Source: Epiperipatus broadwayi (Eukaryota; Onychophora; Udeonychophora; Euonychophora; Peripatidae). Taken from it: a stretch of 64,000 nucleotides of DNA. Below the pieces are notes generated by a model. It saw only the letters and a list, made by a program, of their open reading frames with translations. It made no database searches and was not told the DNA's origin. The stretch covers positions 1,926,001-1,990,000 of the forward strand of contig JAQFVV010012531.1 of assembly GCA_028023455.1 (NCBI GenBank). Direction: 5' to 3'. Position numbers and translations under genes: made by a program. Below, piece after piece: positions 32,991 to 44,660 of this stretch (the first letter of the stretch is position 1; each line of letters opens with the position of its first letter).

Positions 32991-35900
32991 CCTTGGCTGT
33001 TTGACATATCTTGCATAAGTTGATGGTTAACTGGGTCATCTATTGACTGGCTTCATGAAAAAATGTTAAGCTTGCTTGAAAATCCGCAGTACCTGAAAAA
33101 GTTTTAGTTTTTACCTGAAATTGAATTTCAAGTTGTAGAAATTATAACCATTTTTATAAATAAGGCTTCTTGATATAATTTTTGATGTAGTTTAAACCAA
33201 AGATTTCTTTAGGTAGTTAAAGATTTTTCAAAAAAGTTCAAGTTTTTTCAGGCAGTTAGTATACATCCAATGTTTGTTGATAAATAAATATCTGGAAATT
33301 AAAGATTCTCTAATAATTTGGATTGGCTGGATAATTTTTTTGCCTTGTATAAATTACTATGGTAGTAGGGTGATAGACTTAAGAATTAAAGGCTCATGGG
33401 TCAAACCTCAATTTACCATTTTTGATGCTAGACTATTGCATAATCTTTAGAAACCACCCTCTTGGATTTTTTGAATGATGAAGATTCATACAAATGGTTG
33501 CTAATAATGTGATGTATGTGGACATATGTGTAGCTTATGAATTGATTTGCATATTCATCATGAATTTGGCTGTAAAGTTTTGTAATTTTTTCTGTAATAT
33601 TTGTTTGTGTTTTTTTTTTTTTTTTGCAAAATTAGAATAGCCATAGTCATTGATAAAGGGCTAATGATGATAATGAACACTTTAGGAAATACTCTATGAA
33701 CTGAAATTATTTCAATAATTGATTCCTTGAACCAGGATGAATCATAAAGCAGCATATCGATTCTTATTGATGAGTTTTAAATCATCTTGTATTTATTTGC
33801 ATTACTAGCTTTGAACAATAACTAGAGATCAACTTAACCAAATGTAAATTAAAAATTAGCTAAAGCTATTGTCATAATCAATGATTAATTCTCCAAGTTT
33901 TAATCCTTAATTTTATTATGATGGAGATAATGTTTTGACTGCAGCCAATCATTTTCAGTCGAAACTTACAATTTTTATTTTTAAAGGAAGGCATGGGATA
34001 AAAGTTGGATCTGTTAAACTCTAAAGAATCTTTTAGCAAACCACGATCAGTAATTAGAAAAGATAGTTTGTCATCGTTTTTTATATAATTTTTTTTTAAA
34101 TAAAAAAAGAAAACTTTTGTTTAGCCGAACAGTTAGTTTGACTCATATTTCATTGATACAAGAGTTTAATCATTTTACATCAGATATAACCTGTGAACAG
34201 CTTTGTTTTGTTTGATATTTTTGATCATAAATCACATTTCTGTAATACCTTTCAACGTAAAATGAGCTTTTAAAGTTTCACTTGCTGATAGTGGGGAGGG
34301 ATTTGTGTTTAGAGAGGAAATAAAAAAAAAAACATTTGTGAGTAGGTGTGAAAGAAAAAAAAATATTAGACAAAAATAATGGTGTGAAAAACCCGGAATT
34401 AATTGTAATTTCACACTAGTAATAATAATAATTTAGGGATGATGATAATACAGTATTATATTATTAACAATATATTATTTGTATACATTAGAAAGAAAGG
34501 TTACATTTTTTTTACGATGGTTTGAAATATAATTGCTGCTGGAATAACACAATAAAAATGAAGAATAAGCAAAACATTATTAATAACCGATTTAATCTTT
34601 GGTAAGTAAAGTAATCGAATAGTTGGTTGGTGGTGAAATATAATATTTAAATATTAGAAATGATAGGTTGAGCTTCTATTCCGGAAATCTTAGCTCTTGC
34701 GTTCACCATTTTATCAGTAGTAGATTATGCAGGACTATGCACCGCTTAGAATCATGAATATGTAAATAAAAACAGAAGACTAAAATTAATTACTGTCTAA
34801 CTATTTAGTATAAATAATTATGATGATGTTTACATACCCGAGATGACGGAAGTAGTATCAATCCAGGAGTCTTTAACTCTTGGAACTTCACAATTACTGT
34901 ACCTACTGCATAGAAACATGTATTCACAATATATATATATATATAGACTCAGAATAATAATATTTGAGGAATTAATATTTCAATTTTATTATTACCGAAA
35001 TTTCTATTTGTAATATATACATTTAATGCAGAAAAAAAAAGTCATTTTTTATAATTTAATCATTTAGAAGCCTCTCTTTGAGTGTGCATTATGCTAATCA
35101 AAATCATACCGATATTTTGAAATGCTTAATCACCCTAAGGTTTTTAAATCAAGTCTATTAATAATAGCAAATATAATTTCCAGGTCGCCGTTAATACAAA
35201 AACATTACTCTATTGGCCCAAAACTAATTTATGCATCTGTTTAGTATTCATTGATTAATTATTCGTATTAAGAGCAACCAAGTCTATCCTTTCAATATGT
35301 ACTTTGACATAGAATGAAATTTAATTTTGATTTTATAAACAGACTATCAATAATTTTTTGTCATATCTATAGATTGTATTGAAATAAAAAAAATGTATAT
35401 TGAAATGTACATATGTATTTAAATAAATAACCAATGTGTAAGACACAGAATGCCCAATGAAATTTATTGATTCCACAAACCTCGACTTCTTTCAAGATTT
35501 AAACATCCGACATATTCACGAGCTAGCTATGTTCAGGCATCAAAATGTAGCATCTTGCTATGTGTGTGGGTACATATATATGTATAAAATTTCCCTGGCT
35601 TGTTAATAATATGTTTATATCAGATTTATAAAGGTGTTTGAATTGTTTGCTTATTATATCTATATATTGATTGAGATCTGACATTCTGTACTCTCTAATT
35701 AAAATTACTATATACCCATTTACCCAGTTGTTGAATGATTAATTGGGTTGAAAGAAAAATTCTAATTTTATTTATGGTTTGAAAAAAAAATGCAAAATTC
35801 CTCTTAAGTTGTAGCTTATTAGGAGAATGCATTAACTATTATATCATAAATCTTTTTTGAGTTTAAAACAAAAAAATAATAACAGCAATTTTTATTTAAA

Positions 35901-36230
35901 AGTTTATGATATCGTCATCTTACTCACATTTATATAATACATAATTTCAGTGCAGTTTGAAAGTTAAAATTGATTATTTATTAGTCTGCTTTCAAAACAG
36001 GTTATATTTGCTTGTTTAATTAATGTTGTTTATTTAAACTTTTTTGAATTAATAATCTCACTCACTTTAGTCAAGTTGCAGTCTTAATATAAACATATTA
36101 GACCATAAATAAAAGTGTGTATCCATCTTTATTAAAAAAGGAAGTTGCCTTGACATCTGATTGAGATTCTTGATTGATATTATTAGGTATTATTTAGGTA
36201 TTAGTGCGGTCATGTGTGTGTTTATTTATA
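32991..36230. other. A+T-rich spacer, no gene seen
   Basis: More than 3 kb with microsatellites (TA near 34930-34945), T-runs (33611-33626) and no recognised gene. A possible very old SINE lies at about 33360-33500 ('gtcaaacct' as a B box), too weak to call. Frames at 33558 and 34232 look accidental. Confidence 0.5.
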
Positions 36231-36234
36231 TGTA

Positions 36235-36510
36235 TTGGAGTATTTCCATCATATAATTAAATTGTTAAATATTTTTAGAAAAATTAAAACTTTATAGTTT
36301 TCAAAATAATTTTCAGTTGTTATTAATACCATATAGTTTAAAACAGAATAGAATGTTTTAAGTATTATTATTATTATTATTATTCTTTGATCTTGAAAAG
36401 TAGCAGACCTTAGTGTCAATTTAATGTGGGATTCGATTGTTTTTAGATTCAGGAATACTGAATTTAAGGTAATGAACTACTGTATAAAATGTAATTGTTA
36501 ATAGAAGTTT
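36235..36510 (-). mobile_element. Decayed PLE 3' end
   Basis: Phrases of the PLE tail are found in the order seen at 3660-3950: 'gtatttccatcat', 'aaatatttttagaaaaatt...actttata', then 'actgaatttaaggtaatg' corresponding to the tRNA-like part. An ATT microsatellite expansion sits inside. No coding sequence remains. Confidence 0.5.
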
Positions 36511-36599
36511 TATGCACCTCTCTACTTACTCCATTTCAGAATTATCTATTAATAATACTAATAATAATAATCATCATCAAAATCAAATGGTTCATTGCA

Positions 36600-36850
36600 T
36601 AGGACTATAACAAGTTTAAGCATCAGAAGTAACATAGCTGGAGTTATGATCCATGGATTTTTAGCTCCAGATTCCACCATTCTATCATTGTATCAAACTG
36701 CACAAGGAAACTAGCTAGCACTATTTCCAAACCCCTAGACTACTCTCAGGCTATGGGCTCTCCTCAGTGAGTGCTTAGTATGAAAGAAGTAAAGTTCTCT
36801 ATGTAGATGCAAATCTGATGGTTTTCATTGAAGAAAGCAAATGGCTAAAA
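36600..36850 (-). mobile_element. Decayed hammerhead-element copy
   Basis: Minus strand CTGAGGA (plus 36761-36767), a GCC...GCC stretch where stem II should be, and GTC-TAGGGG (plus 36734-36742) parallel the ribozyme region at 44772-44813. GAAA has become GAGA and stem II no longer pairs, so the ribozyme is dead. Flanking phrases ('cccctagac', 'aggctatgggc..tcctcagtgag') align with the 44.8-kb copy. Confidence 0.5.
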
Positions 36851-36999
36851 AGTAGTCTGGGAATTTTGATATAAAATTATCAACCAATGTTCACTAATTA
36901 CTCAAGTTAACAGTAGTTAGCTTTGATATAGCATGAATTAACATTTCTAATGCATATCTTGAATGTAAACGGAGAAAACCATATGATATATAGCTATAT

Positions 37000-37890
37000 A
37001 TTGAACTATTTTCATCATCTTTTTGAAATTGTTAAATATTTTTAGAAAAATTCAAACTTTATATTTTTCCAAATGCATTTTACTTTTCATAATAACATAC
37101 CATACATGTTAATGTAGAGCACATACTATTTTGAGTGATATTCTTCTTCCTTCTTCTTCAAGTGTTGCTGGCCTATCTAGTGGTAGTACTAGCATGAGAA
37201 TTGAACTAGTGATTTTTAAATCAATAAATATTGAATTTAAAGTGATGCTAACCATCTAAGCTATTGTGTATGATTGTAGCAGAAATTTTATATATTCATG
37301 TTTGAGAGTTCTCTAGTAGTTTCCAAATATTGTGGAAATATTATATTAAATTGACTTAGGGTATTATTTGCCATTGAAATGTTAACAGTTTTTCACCCCA
37401 CCTCTCTTTTGTCTTTTTCCCTTTCTGTTCAATATTCTCATGTTTTCCATAGAATTTAAAGTGATGCTAACCATCTAGGCTATTGTGTATGATTGTAGCA
37501 GAAATTTTATATATTCATGTTTGAGAGTTCTCTAGTAGTTTCCAAATATTGTGGAAATATTACATTAAGTTGACTTATGGTATTATTTGCCGTTGAAATG
37601 TTAACAGTTTTTCACCCCACCTCTCTTTTGTCTTTTTCCCTTTCTGTTCAATATTCTCATGTTTTCCACTTGAACATTTATTCATTAACATATGCATGGT
37701 TTTCTATTTCAGACATATTTCTCTTTTCCTTTTTACTCATTTTATTACATACCTTTAATTTTTTTTTTTTTTTTTGACTGTGACTTATTTACTAATATAT
37801 GTTTTTTCCATATTTATATGGTATTTCATAAATGTACTTGTTAAATTTTCAATATTTAAGTCTAGGTTTTGTAGAGGTTAGGATTATTAT
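37000..37890 (-). mobile_element. Decayed PLE with internal tandem duplication
   Basis: In the same order as the minus-strand arm at 3670-4440 one finds the tail ('aaatatttttagaaaaatt'), 'cttcttcaagtgttgctggcc', the tRNA-like remnant ('attgaatttaaagtgatgct'), 'cttgaacattta' for the endonuclease region, and 'tatggtatttcat...taagtctaggttttg'. A 219-bp direct duplication (37233-37450 and 37452-37669) interrupts it. Frames are lost; the 66-codon plus-strand frame at 37577 is antisense. Confidence 0.7.
37233..37669 (+). repeat. 219-bp tandem duplication in PLE relic
   Basis: Two adjacent copies at offset 219 differ by only a few substitutions (for example ccatctaag/ccatctagg, ttatattaaattg/ttacattaagttg). 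This is much closer than the relic is to the intact PLE, so the duplication happened late. Confidence 0.85.
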
Positions 37891-38394
37891 AGGTTATGAT
37901 GTTTTGTTTTGTTGAATAATAAAAATAAAATTTCTCTATTTATCTTAATTAACAAAAACATGAGGATTAATATAGATTTAATAATATGAAATAGATAATG
38001 ATTATTAATTAAAATGAATAGGCATGTAAGAATTTATTTTATCATATCTTATTGTATAATCAAATCAGTTCATTTTTACTAATTTAACTTTTAACATGTA
38101 TTAATAATTTTTTAAAATTTTAATTCACTTTTTATTAATTAAATTTTTTAGATGTTTAATTTTTTCTTCGTTCCCACTGTAAATTTAGTTTTTTTAAAAT
38201 CATCTAACATTTGAAGATATGATTCACTGGTGCATGAGGGAAGAAATATTGTTATTAACTGCTGATCAAAAATGAAGAGAAGAATAAATATATATTTAAC
38301 TTTTTAATGATGTAAGAAGCTAAATATCAATGCTCATTAAAATTTATAATGTAGTTTTAAAATATATTTATAATAAGTTATAGTAATATTACTA
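37891..38394. other. A+T-rich spacer, no gene seen
   Basis: No gene or identifiable repeat. Confidence 0.5.
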
Positions 38395-38660
38395 TTATTA
38401 TTTTACTGTTGGGGTCTTTGGCTAAATTAAATTACTAAGCCCAGTAATATATGGTGTATTTGAATTGAGTTCAGACCACGTGATTATTTCAGTTAGAGAG
38501 CTGAATTTCAAGACATGTAGATGTCTAAAATTTTCAGATCTTAAGAGTTAACTTTTAGATAAATGCTTAGATTGTGTTGTTTTTTTGAATCTGGTGTCCT
38601 AGCTCCTCACTGAAGAGAGTCATAGCTCGAAATAATCTGGGGATGGGGACAATCCTAGAT
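38395..38660 (+). mobile_element. Hammerhead-bearing short element, copy 2
   Basis: It shares the order 'ttggggtctttggct', 'gagttcagaccac/c', 'agctcctcactga', 'aatctgggga' with the minus-strand copy at 44661-45055. It carries the hammerhead core at 38604-38643. Sequence after the core diverges, so the 3' half of the element is missing or too decayed. Confidence 0.65.
38604..38643 (+). ncRNA. Hammerhead ribozyme motif, type I, copy 2
   Basis: Stem I is UCCUCA (38604-38609) with UGGGGA (38638-38643). The core is CUGAAGA (38610-38616) and GAAA (38629-38632). Stem II is GAG (38617-38619) with CUC (38626-38628) around UCAUAG. The cleavage triplet reads AUC (38635-38637); its A can pair with the U after GAAA, replacing the C-G of copy 1. 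Stem III is minimal with a one-base loop, so activity is uncertain. Confidence 0.6.
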
Positions 38661-38959
38661 AAAGATAATTTGAATGATTTCTCTTGTAGCATTTATCATT
38701 AAAAAAAAAGCTTGCTTAGAGCTAGTAGCATGCTCTTTATATTATATATAATAAGTTGCATTAAGAAGACAGCAGATCTTTGATGGTCAAGTATTAATAT
38801 TTCATTATAGTAGCCTTTTTTTAAAAAAATTTGACTTTTGTAAAATTCATCCTTTGATGATTGAGAATTAACATTTTATCATAGTATCCTTTCTAAAAAT
38901 ACTGCTATCTTTCAATAGTCATAAATATTCAACATTTCATCATGGTATTCTTTCTTTAT

Positions 38960-41880
38960 TTTTTTCCAAAATATAAATTTATTATTGCTACTATTGTTAC
39001 ATGTTGCTTAGGAGGGTGTTAGAATGGGGAATTAATTATTTGTTTCAATGGTTGTGTATCTATATTGAAGATCCTGAGGGTATTTTGTTGGTTGTTGTGT
39101 TGATATTTTCCTAGAGTGTCTTATGTGACGAGTTGAATTTGATGATTTAGGTCCTAGGCAGTGGTATAGTGAATAGGTTCCATGTGTCTTCATACTGGGT
39201 TTTTGAAGTGAGGAGTTCATCTCTTTTCTTCATTTTGATTAGCTTTTGTATGAAATAAGTGTTCTCATTCAGGTGTGGAGTTGTGAAAATTTTCATGCAC
39301 CTGACTGTCCAAATAACATATGTTAAGAATATCGAGAAGTCTAATCACTGTTATTGTTCTGGTTTTAGGCAGTCTTTTAATGAGAGAATTTTGTAGTAAT
39401 CGATTTTTGAGTGGGTTTTCCTGATATTTCCCAGCCCTGTACAATTGAACATAATGTGGTGAATGTTTCTTCTTGTCTCTTGCAGTTGGTGCAGATTGGA
39501 TCTAATTTTGTAATTTGTCTTTTTATAGAATAGGAAAGTGTTGGTAGACATTGCCTCCAGGTTGATTTTATTATAAGGTCAAGATACTTAGGTTCCATAT
39601 TCCAGAATTTGAAAAGTGATATGATTCTTTTATTGGTAATGGCAAGTTCTGAGTTGCCAGTTTTAACATTTGGGTTAAGGAGCTTGTATGCATCCCAGAT
39701 TTTAAGTTTCTTATTGAATAGTTCTTTTGTGAGAGACATGTGTGTCAAGTAATTCAATAATGGTGTCAATCCAGATCTTTTTTGTAGGAGGTGGCTGATC
39801 TGTTGGGAGGACAGTTTCTGTGAATTGTTTATGCCCATGTCTTTTGATAAGATTAGTGATTAAGGTGTAGATTTCTGGAGGTAGAAGACTCAGATGGATC
39901 GAAATGACATGCCATTAAATCTTCTAGGTTGCTGCATCTTCTGGATGCTGATGGCAGCTATTTTCCCACCCCAAAATAGTCTGGCACATAGGGAGTTTAT
40001 TTTGATGATTGGGAGGTAATAATTAATTTTGCTCATTATTTTCATATTCATAAGTACTACTTTACCTTGTAAAGAGAGGTATACTTTGGCAAGCGTATTG
40101 GTGATTCTTTCCATGGATAGTATAATAGTCTTTAATTTCTTTGGACATAGCACTAAGCATTTTGTGTATTGAGAAGCCGAGGAATTTTTGTGGTTCGGCA
40201 GTGAATTTGGTGTTAATTTTCTTGCCAGAACTGATTCTTCAAACTGCTGACTTTGGTGATTGATGCTTAGGCCGGTTTCTTTGGTAAATTGTTCTATGAT
40301 ATTGTACAGTTTGCTAAGGTATTTAGTGGATGGTAGAATCACTAGCATCATCCATGTAAGCAAATGGCTTTAATTTGTTTGAGTAGTTTTGGAATGTATA
40401 TTCCTGGCAATTGATCTATTTCTTTGAGCAGTGGGATAATATAGGAGATGAAAAGTAAGACACTGAGGGGGAAACCTTGTGGAATTGAAATTTTAGGTTT
40501 GAATCCTTGTGCAGTGTTACCATTTAGTGTTATGAAAATTTGTCTGATCACAAAAGGTTGTCCAGGATTTTGATTATCTCCTTGGGAACAGCTAAGTTTT
40601 TGAGTATGTCCAGAAGTTTGTTTATTCTGACAAAATCAAATGCAGCAGTGATATCCAATTGCACCACAATGGATTTAGATTGTCTGTGAAGTCTGATATG
40701 GTCTATTAGAATTCTAACTTTTCCTATGGCTGTCATTGCTGAAGAACCTTTTTTTGCAAATTGGGATGGCATAATGTTTTGCAAGATTTTTGCCTGAATT
40801 TGATCTTTTATCACCGATTTCATGATTTTGACTAATAGTGGTGTCATGGATATTGGCCTTATGCTTGTGAGTTTGGAGGCATCTTGGTGTTTGTTGATGA
40901 ATGGTACCAGCGCCACTGGGTATAGATTAGATATATTTCTTTTTTGTTCTGCAAGGTAGTTGAGTTGATCATCTTAAGCATGATTGGAATGATTATGTTA
41001 CTGAGATGTGATATTATAAATTTTGGGATGCTGTGAAGTCCTAGTTGAACATGTTCAGGGAGAGATGTAAGCTTTTCTTTTAACATCTTTTCCATAATTC
41101 GATGCCCCTCCCAGTCTCCACATTTCATCCATTCACAGTCTTCATTTTGATTATGTCTTTGAAGTTTTTTTTTGAAAAAAATGCATGATTTTGTCTAGCA
41201 TTGGTTCTCCTATGAATGATTGACCATTTAAATTAATGGTAGAAGGGGTGGTTTGTTTTCTTTCTGCCCCCAGTGCCCACCTAAGATAGCCTCTGGTCCA
41301 GCAGTGTTGAGTTGAGAGGTATACCTTAGCCCACTTTATCGAGATGTATTCCACCAAGGCTTTTTGTTTAACTTTATATAGGTCTTTAATGTGCATTATA
41401 TCTCCAATTTTGTTGACTTCTGTAGAATGGTTTTTCAGTTGGCTGTTCAAGTCTTCTAAATCTTTTAGTAGAGTGGTGCAACCTTTGCATTTTTGGAAAT
41501 GATGTGTAATTAGCGACTGCATGATTTTTATAAAGGAGAACCATGCTTCTGCATGAGAAGAGCAGATTTTTATTTTATTAAAGTATATGTAGGCTTCTGA
41601 GAAAATTGCTGTGGGATAACTTGTTTTTGTTATCATCCTTATAGATTTATTGAGTCCACATGGGACTCGACTTCCTACCCCAACCCCAATGACGAGGGCC
41701 AGATAATTGGAAAAGGCCACAGGCTCTAGTTTAGTATCAAGCATGAAGTGCATCTCTGAGGAATAAGATAATAAGTCTATTAGAGAATTGTGATTTCTTG
41801 TGTAGAATGAGAAGGCTCCCAATCTGGAGAGCAGAAAATTTACATTAGGAGAATGAAATAAAATGTAGGCTTCATATATT
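38960..41880 (-). pseudogene. APE-type LINE, minus strand, sister of 8460-10840
   Basis: From the 5' side: an endonuclease end (41822-41151) with EPVAFSNYLALVIGVG, a decayed SDH block; a linker with FQKCKGC; RT block 1 (LTSIRPISMTPLLVK, 40880), block 2 with VVQLDITAAFDFVR (40660), block 3 SIPQGFPLSVLLF (40465), catalytic AYMDDAS (about 40355) intact in its frame; and an LSLQGKVVLMN stretch. Near 39500-39440 comes a C-terminal finger CTNCKRQEETFTHIMFNC (C-x2-C-x8-H-x4-C) across a frameshift. Six or more frame breaks. It lacks the start of the endonuclease and any ORF1, so it is 5'-truncated. Confidence 0.85.
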
Positions 41881-42149
41881 ATGATTCATTAATTTTATAA
41901 GAGGAACAGGGAAAATAAATTAATAATGAACTTGGATAATCTATTCATAGGAATAATCTTAATGACATGTAAATAGGACTTTAGTATAACAAAACTACAT
42001 TCTACATTGTTACAGTAAACCACATCAATAAGGTAAAATTAATCATGGACTCAATATCCATAGGAATATCCTCCAACTAGTAATGATATATCACATTTTA
42101 TTATGCCATTTTTTTTTTTTTTAGTGAATATATCTATTTTTCTCTAGCC

Positions 42150-42360
42150 AGTCCATTCTTTAAGTAAGAATAGCTACATATTTGCTGCTCACTACTGGAT
42201 GACAATCTAGATTAGCTATGGTCAATCTATCTTCAAGAGAAATTCTAAACCTATTTGCATCCTAAAAAATTTCAAAGATCACTTAATCTAGATTCAAAAC
42301 CTAGATCATGGGCATGCCAGGCAAATGCAATGACCACTATACTACAATGCTCTTATCTTA
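42150..42360 (-). repeat. tRNA-derived SINE-like copy, with good tRNA head
   Basis: On the minus strand gagcattgtagtatagtggtcattgc (plus about 42328-42353) is a clear tRNA-type 5' half with an A box, and ggttttgaatct a B box. The common SINE body ('actactgg', 'tttctctagcc') follows. This copy gives the best support for a tRNA origin of the family. Confidence 0.6.
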
Positions 42361-42649
42361 AGCAATATACAAATATAATTATTATACTGTATAAAAACAA
42401 AATAAATAAAACATACAGATAATTAATATTAAAGATGTAAAAATGAATAAAATGATATGAAAATAAAAAATACTTACTGGATAATATAAAAAAATAATTT
42501 TTAATGAATAACAATTGAGTGTCACACCCATAATTAACTACTAATTAAAAAAAAAAAAACACGAATAATTTCTATCTTATTTTTTTGTACATAGTTTTTA
42601 GTATTACACTAATACATTGTTTAGTTTGTTGTTATAGTAAAATAAACAA

Positions 42650-43460
42650 AGGATCAGTTAAGTAAAGTTATTTGATAAATTTTAATAGACTGTTGATGAG
42701 CATTTTTAGATTTATTTGATTTAATTTTACCATCAATTGGCTGACCTATTTTTAACAGTTTCTTAATTTGTTTTTTTTTAAAGTGCCATAGGATCGGCCG
42801 GGACGTGAATCTGCAACCCAGGCAACTGCCTGCAAGTGCAAGGCAATTGCACTGACCTCTCGACCACCAATGCAAGACAGTTTCTCAATTTGTTAATGCC
42901 AAAGAATGAGATTCTAGCAATTCTGGAATATCTCTTTCCTCTATGCCAGGATATCCTGTGCTGTTGCAAAAAGTTGCCATTTTTACATTCTTTACATAAG
43001 CATTAATGACTTCAAAAAAGTAAATTGCTTTTGGATATAACGCTTCCTTCCTTTGTTAGTGAATGGAGTCAGGAATTTCTAAATTTGATTAATGTATGAT
43101 AATGTAGTCCAAAGTGTTCAATGTTTTTTCAAACATATTGAACAATGTTTTTATTTTTCATGTTTGTTTTATTTAATATATTTTGAGAGCAAATTGCAAG
43201 TAATAACTTCCAAAGCATCAATCATTTCTTGATCTGTTGATGATAAATTAGGTGTATTGTGAGATAGCAAAAACATGACTTTAATATTGTTGATAATAGT
43301 TTGTAATATGAGCATTATCATCCAAAATTACCATTGCCTTAAAATTTAAATTGTCTTTTCAACACTATTTTTTAAATTTTACTGCAAAGTAATCTATTTC
43401 TTTCTTTCTTTCAAGATTAGTTCTCTTTGCTCTATTCTAGAACTATTTGTTGTAAGATTG
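42650..43460 (-). pseudogene. Tigger/pogo-type DDE transposase relic
   Basis: On the minus strand, near 43340, FKAMVILDDNAH matches the LLLDNAPAH catalytic block of Tigger/pogo (CENP-B-like) transposases. Near 43250, in another frame, FLLSHNTPNLSSTDQEMI matches the FLPPNTT-L-QPMDQ-I block. Near 42940-42890 ERDIPELLESHSLALTN matches the family's C-terminal E-LLESH-ELTNEEL signature. Stops and frameshifts are frequent, and a SINE (42772-42877) interrupts the last part. The N-terminal DNA-binding domain is not seen. Confidence 0.7.
42772..42877 (-). repeat. tRNA-derived SINE inserted in Tigger relic, with TSD
   Basis: Minus strand: tgcattggtggtcgagagg (A-box head) to a B-box remnant, cggccgatcc and an A-rich tail. 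It is flanked by cagtttcttaatttgt (42756-42771) and cagtttctcaatttgt (42878-42893), a 16-bp TSD with one mismatch. The translated frame across the SINE is not meaningful. Confidence 0.8.
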
Positions 43461-44400
43461 AGGAATCAGTGCACATTAGATGGTAGTATCCTTTACTAGT
43501 CTCTGGCATTTATTAATGAGGATCTTGGATTTAAGGATGGGCTAATGTGTTTATACATCTAGCAGATACTTTGAACTGCTTTCTGCTATCAAACTAATAG
43601 CCTAAAATTAAACAAAAAATTAAAAGATTTTATAATCCAAATTAATTTACTTGTCTAGTTATATAAATCGTATACTAGCCAATAACTATATATTTTAATT
43701 TTATATTAACAATGGGCGCCTTTCACTTTTTGTCTAGGAAGATTTATACCAATAAAATATAACATGATTTTCTCTGTTTGCACTTAACATGTAACTATTC
43801 TGTAATAGAATAAGGGGACTTGTTTATGAAAATATATGTTTAGCTTAATTAAATAAAGAAAGTCATGAAATGTTCTGTTGATATTATATATCAATCAGAA
43901 AAAATGATTTTAAAATTTATTTTTCTAATTAGATTTTTAATTAATTAGTAATAAAAATTTATAAACATTTTTCATTTAAGAATGATTATTTTATAAATAT
44001 AATCACCCCTCCCCATTTTTTTAACTCAAATATTTATTTTGAACAATATGCAAAATTACATAATCTTCTGATGCTTTTAAACCATCTCATCAATATTAAA
44101 ATTGGTTTAATCTTTTTTGGCAATTAAAAGTTTTACTTCATCTTGAAAAATTGTTTTGTCTTTCTTTTTGGAGTTTTATATTTTTAAATTGATAATGTGA
44201 AAGCAATCAAACTAATCTTTGGGCATGGTAACATACTTAAACTTTTTGAAACCCCTTATTATTCCCCTAGTATACAATTTTTATGAGAGATTTTGAGTTA
44301 CATTATTTTATTAGTGTATATGCAAAAAAAAAAAAATATTTTTTACCATATTCTTATTATTATAAATACCTTTAGACAAAAAAAAAACAGTGATATTTTT
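43461..44400. other. A+T-rich spacer, no gene seen
   Basis: No recognised gene. It may include more of the Tigger element, but no motif supports this. Confidence 0.45.
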
Positions 44401-44404
44401 ATCA

Positions 44405-44515
44405 TTATTTTTTCTCATGTGTCATAGTATCAGCCGGGAAGCGAACCCGCGAATCCGGGACAACTGCTTGTAAAGCAGCTGTCGCTGACCTCTCGACCAC
44501 CAACGCTTGACATTT
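44405..44515 (-). repeat. tRNA-derived SINE, minus strand
   Basis: On the minus strand it reads gcgttggtggtcgagaggtc (A box), agctgctttacaagcagttg (anticodon-like hairpin) and gggttcgcttcccgg (B box), then ctgatactatgacacatgag and an A-rich tail. The acceptor-like ends and box spacing are well kept. Among the copies in the window this is one of the least decayed. Confidence 0.8.
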
Positions 44516-44660
44516 TTTATTATTACTGATATAAAATGAATATATATATATTTCATGTTTATTATGTTGTAAACATGCAATAATTAGAAAAAGTCCAATT
44601 TATTTTTAAAAAAGCTATATAAAACTATAAAAATAATGATAAATATTTTTAATGTTATTA

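Noticed and set aside
37577-37777. 66-codon plus frame rich in Phe/Leu/Ser
   Set aside because: It is antisense to a decayed PLE and ends in a T-run.
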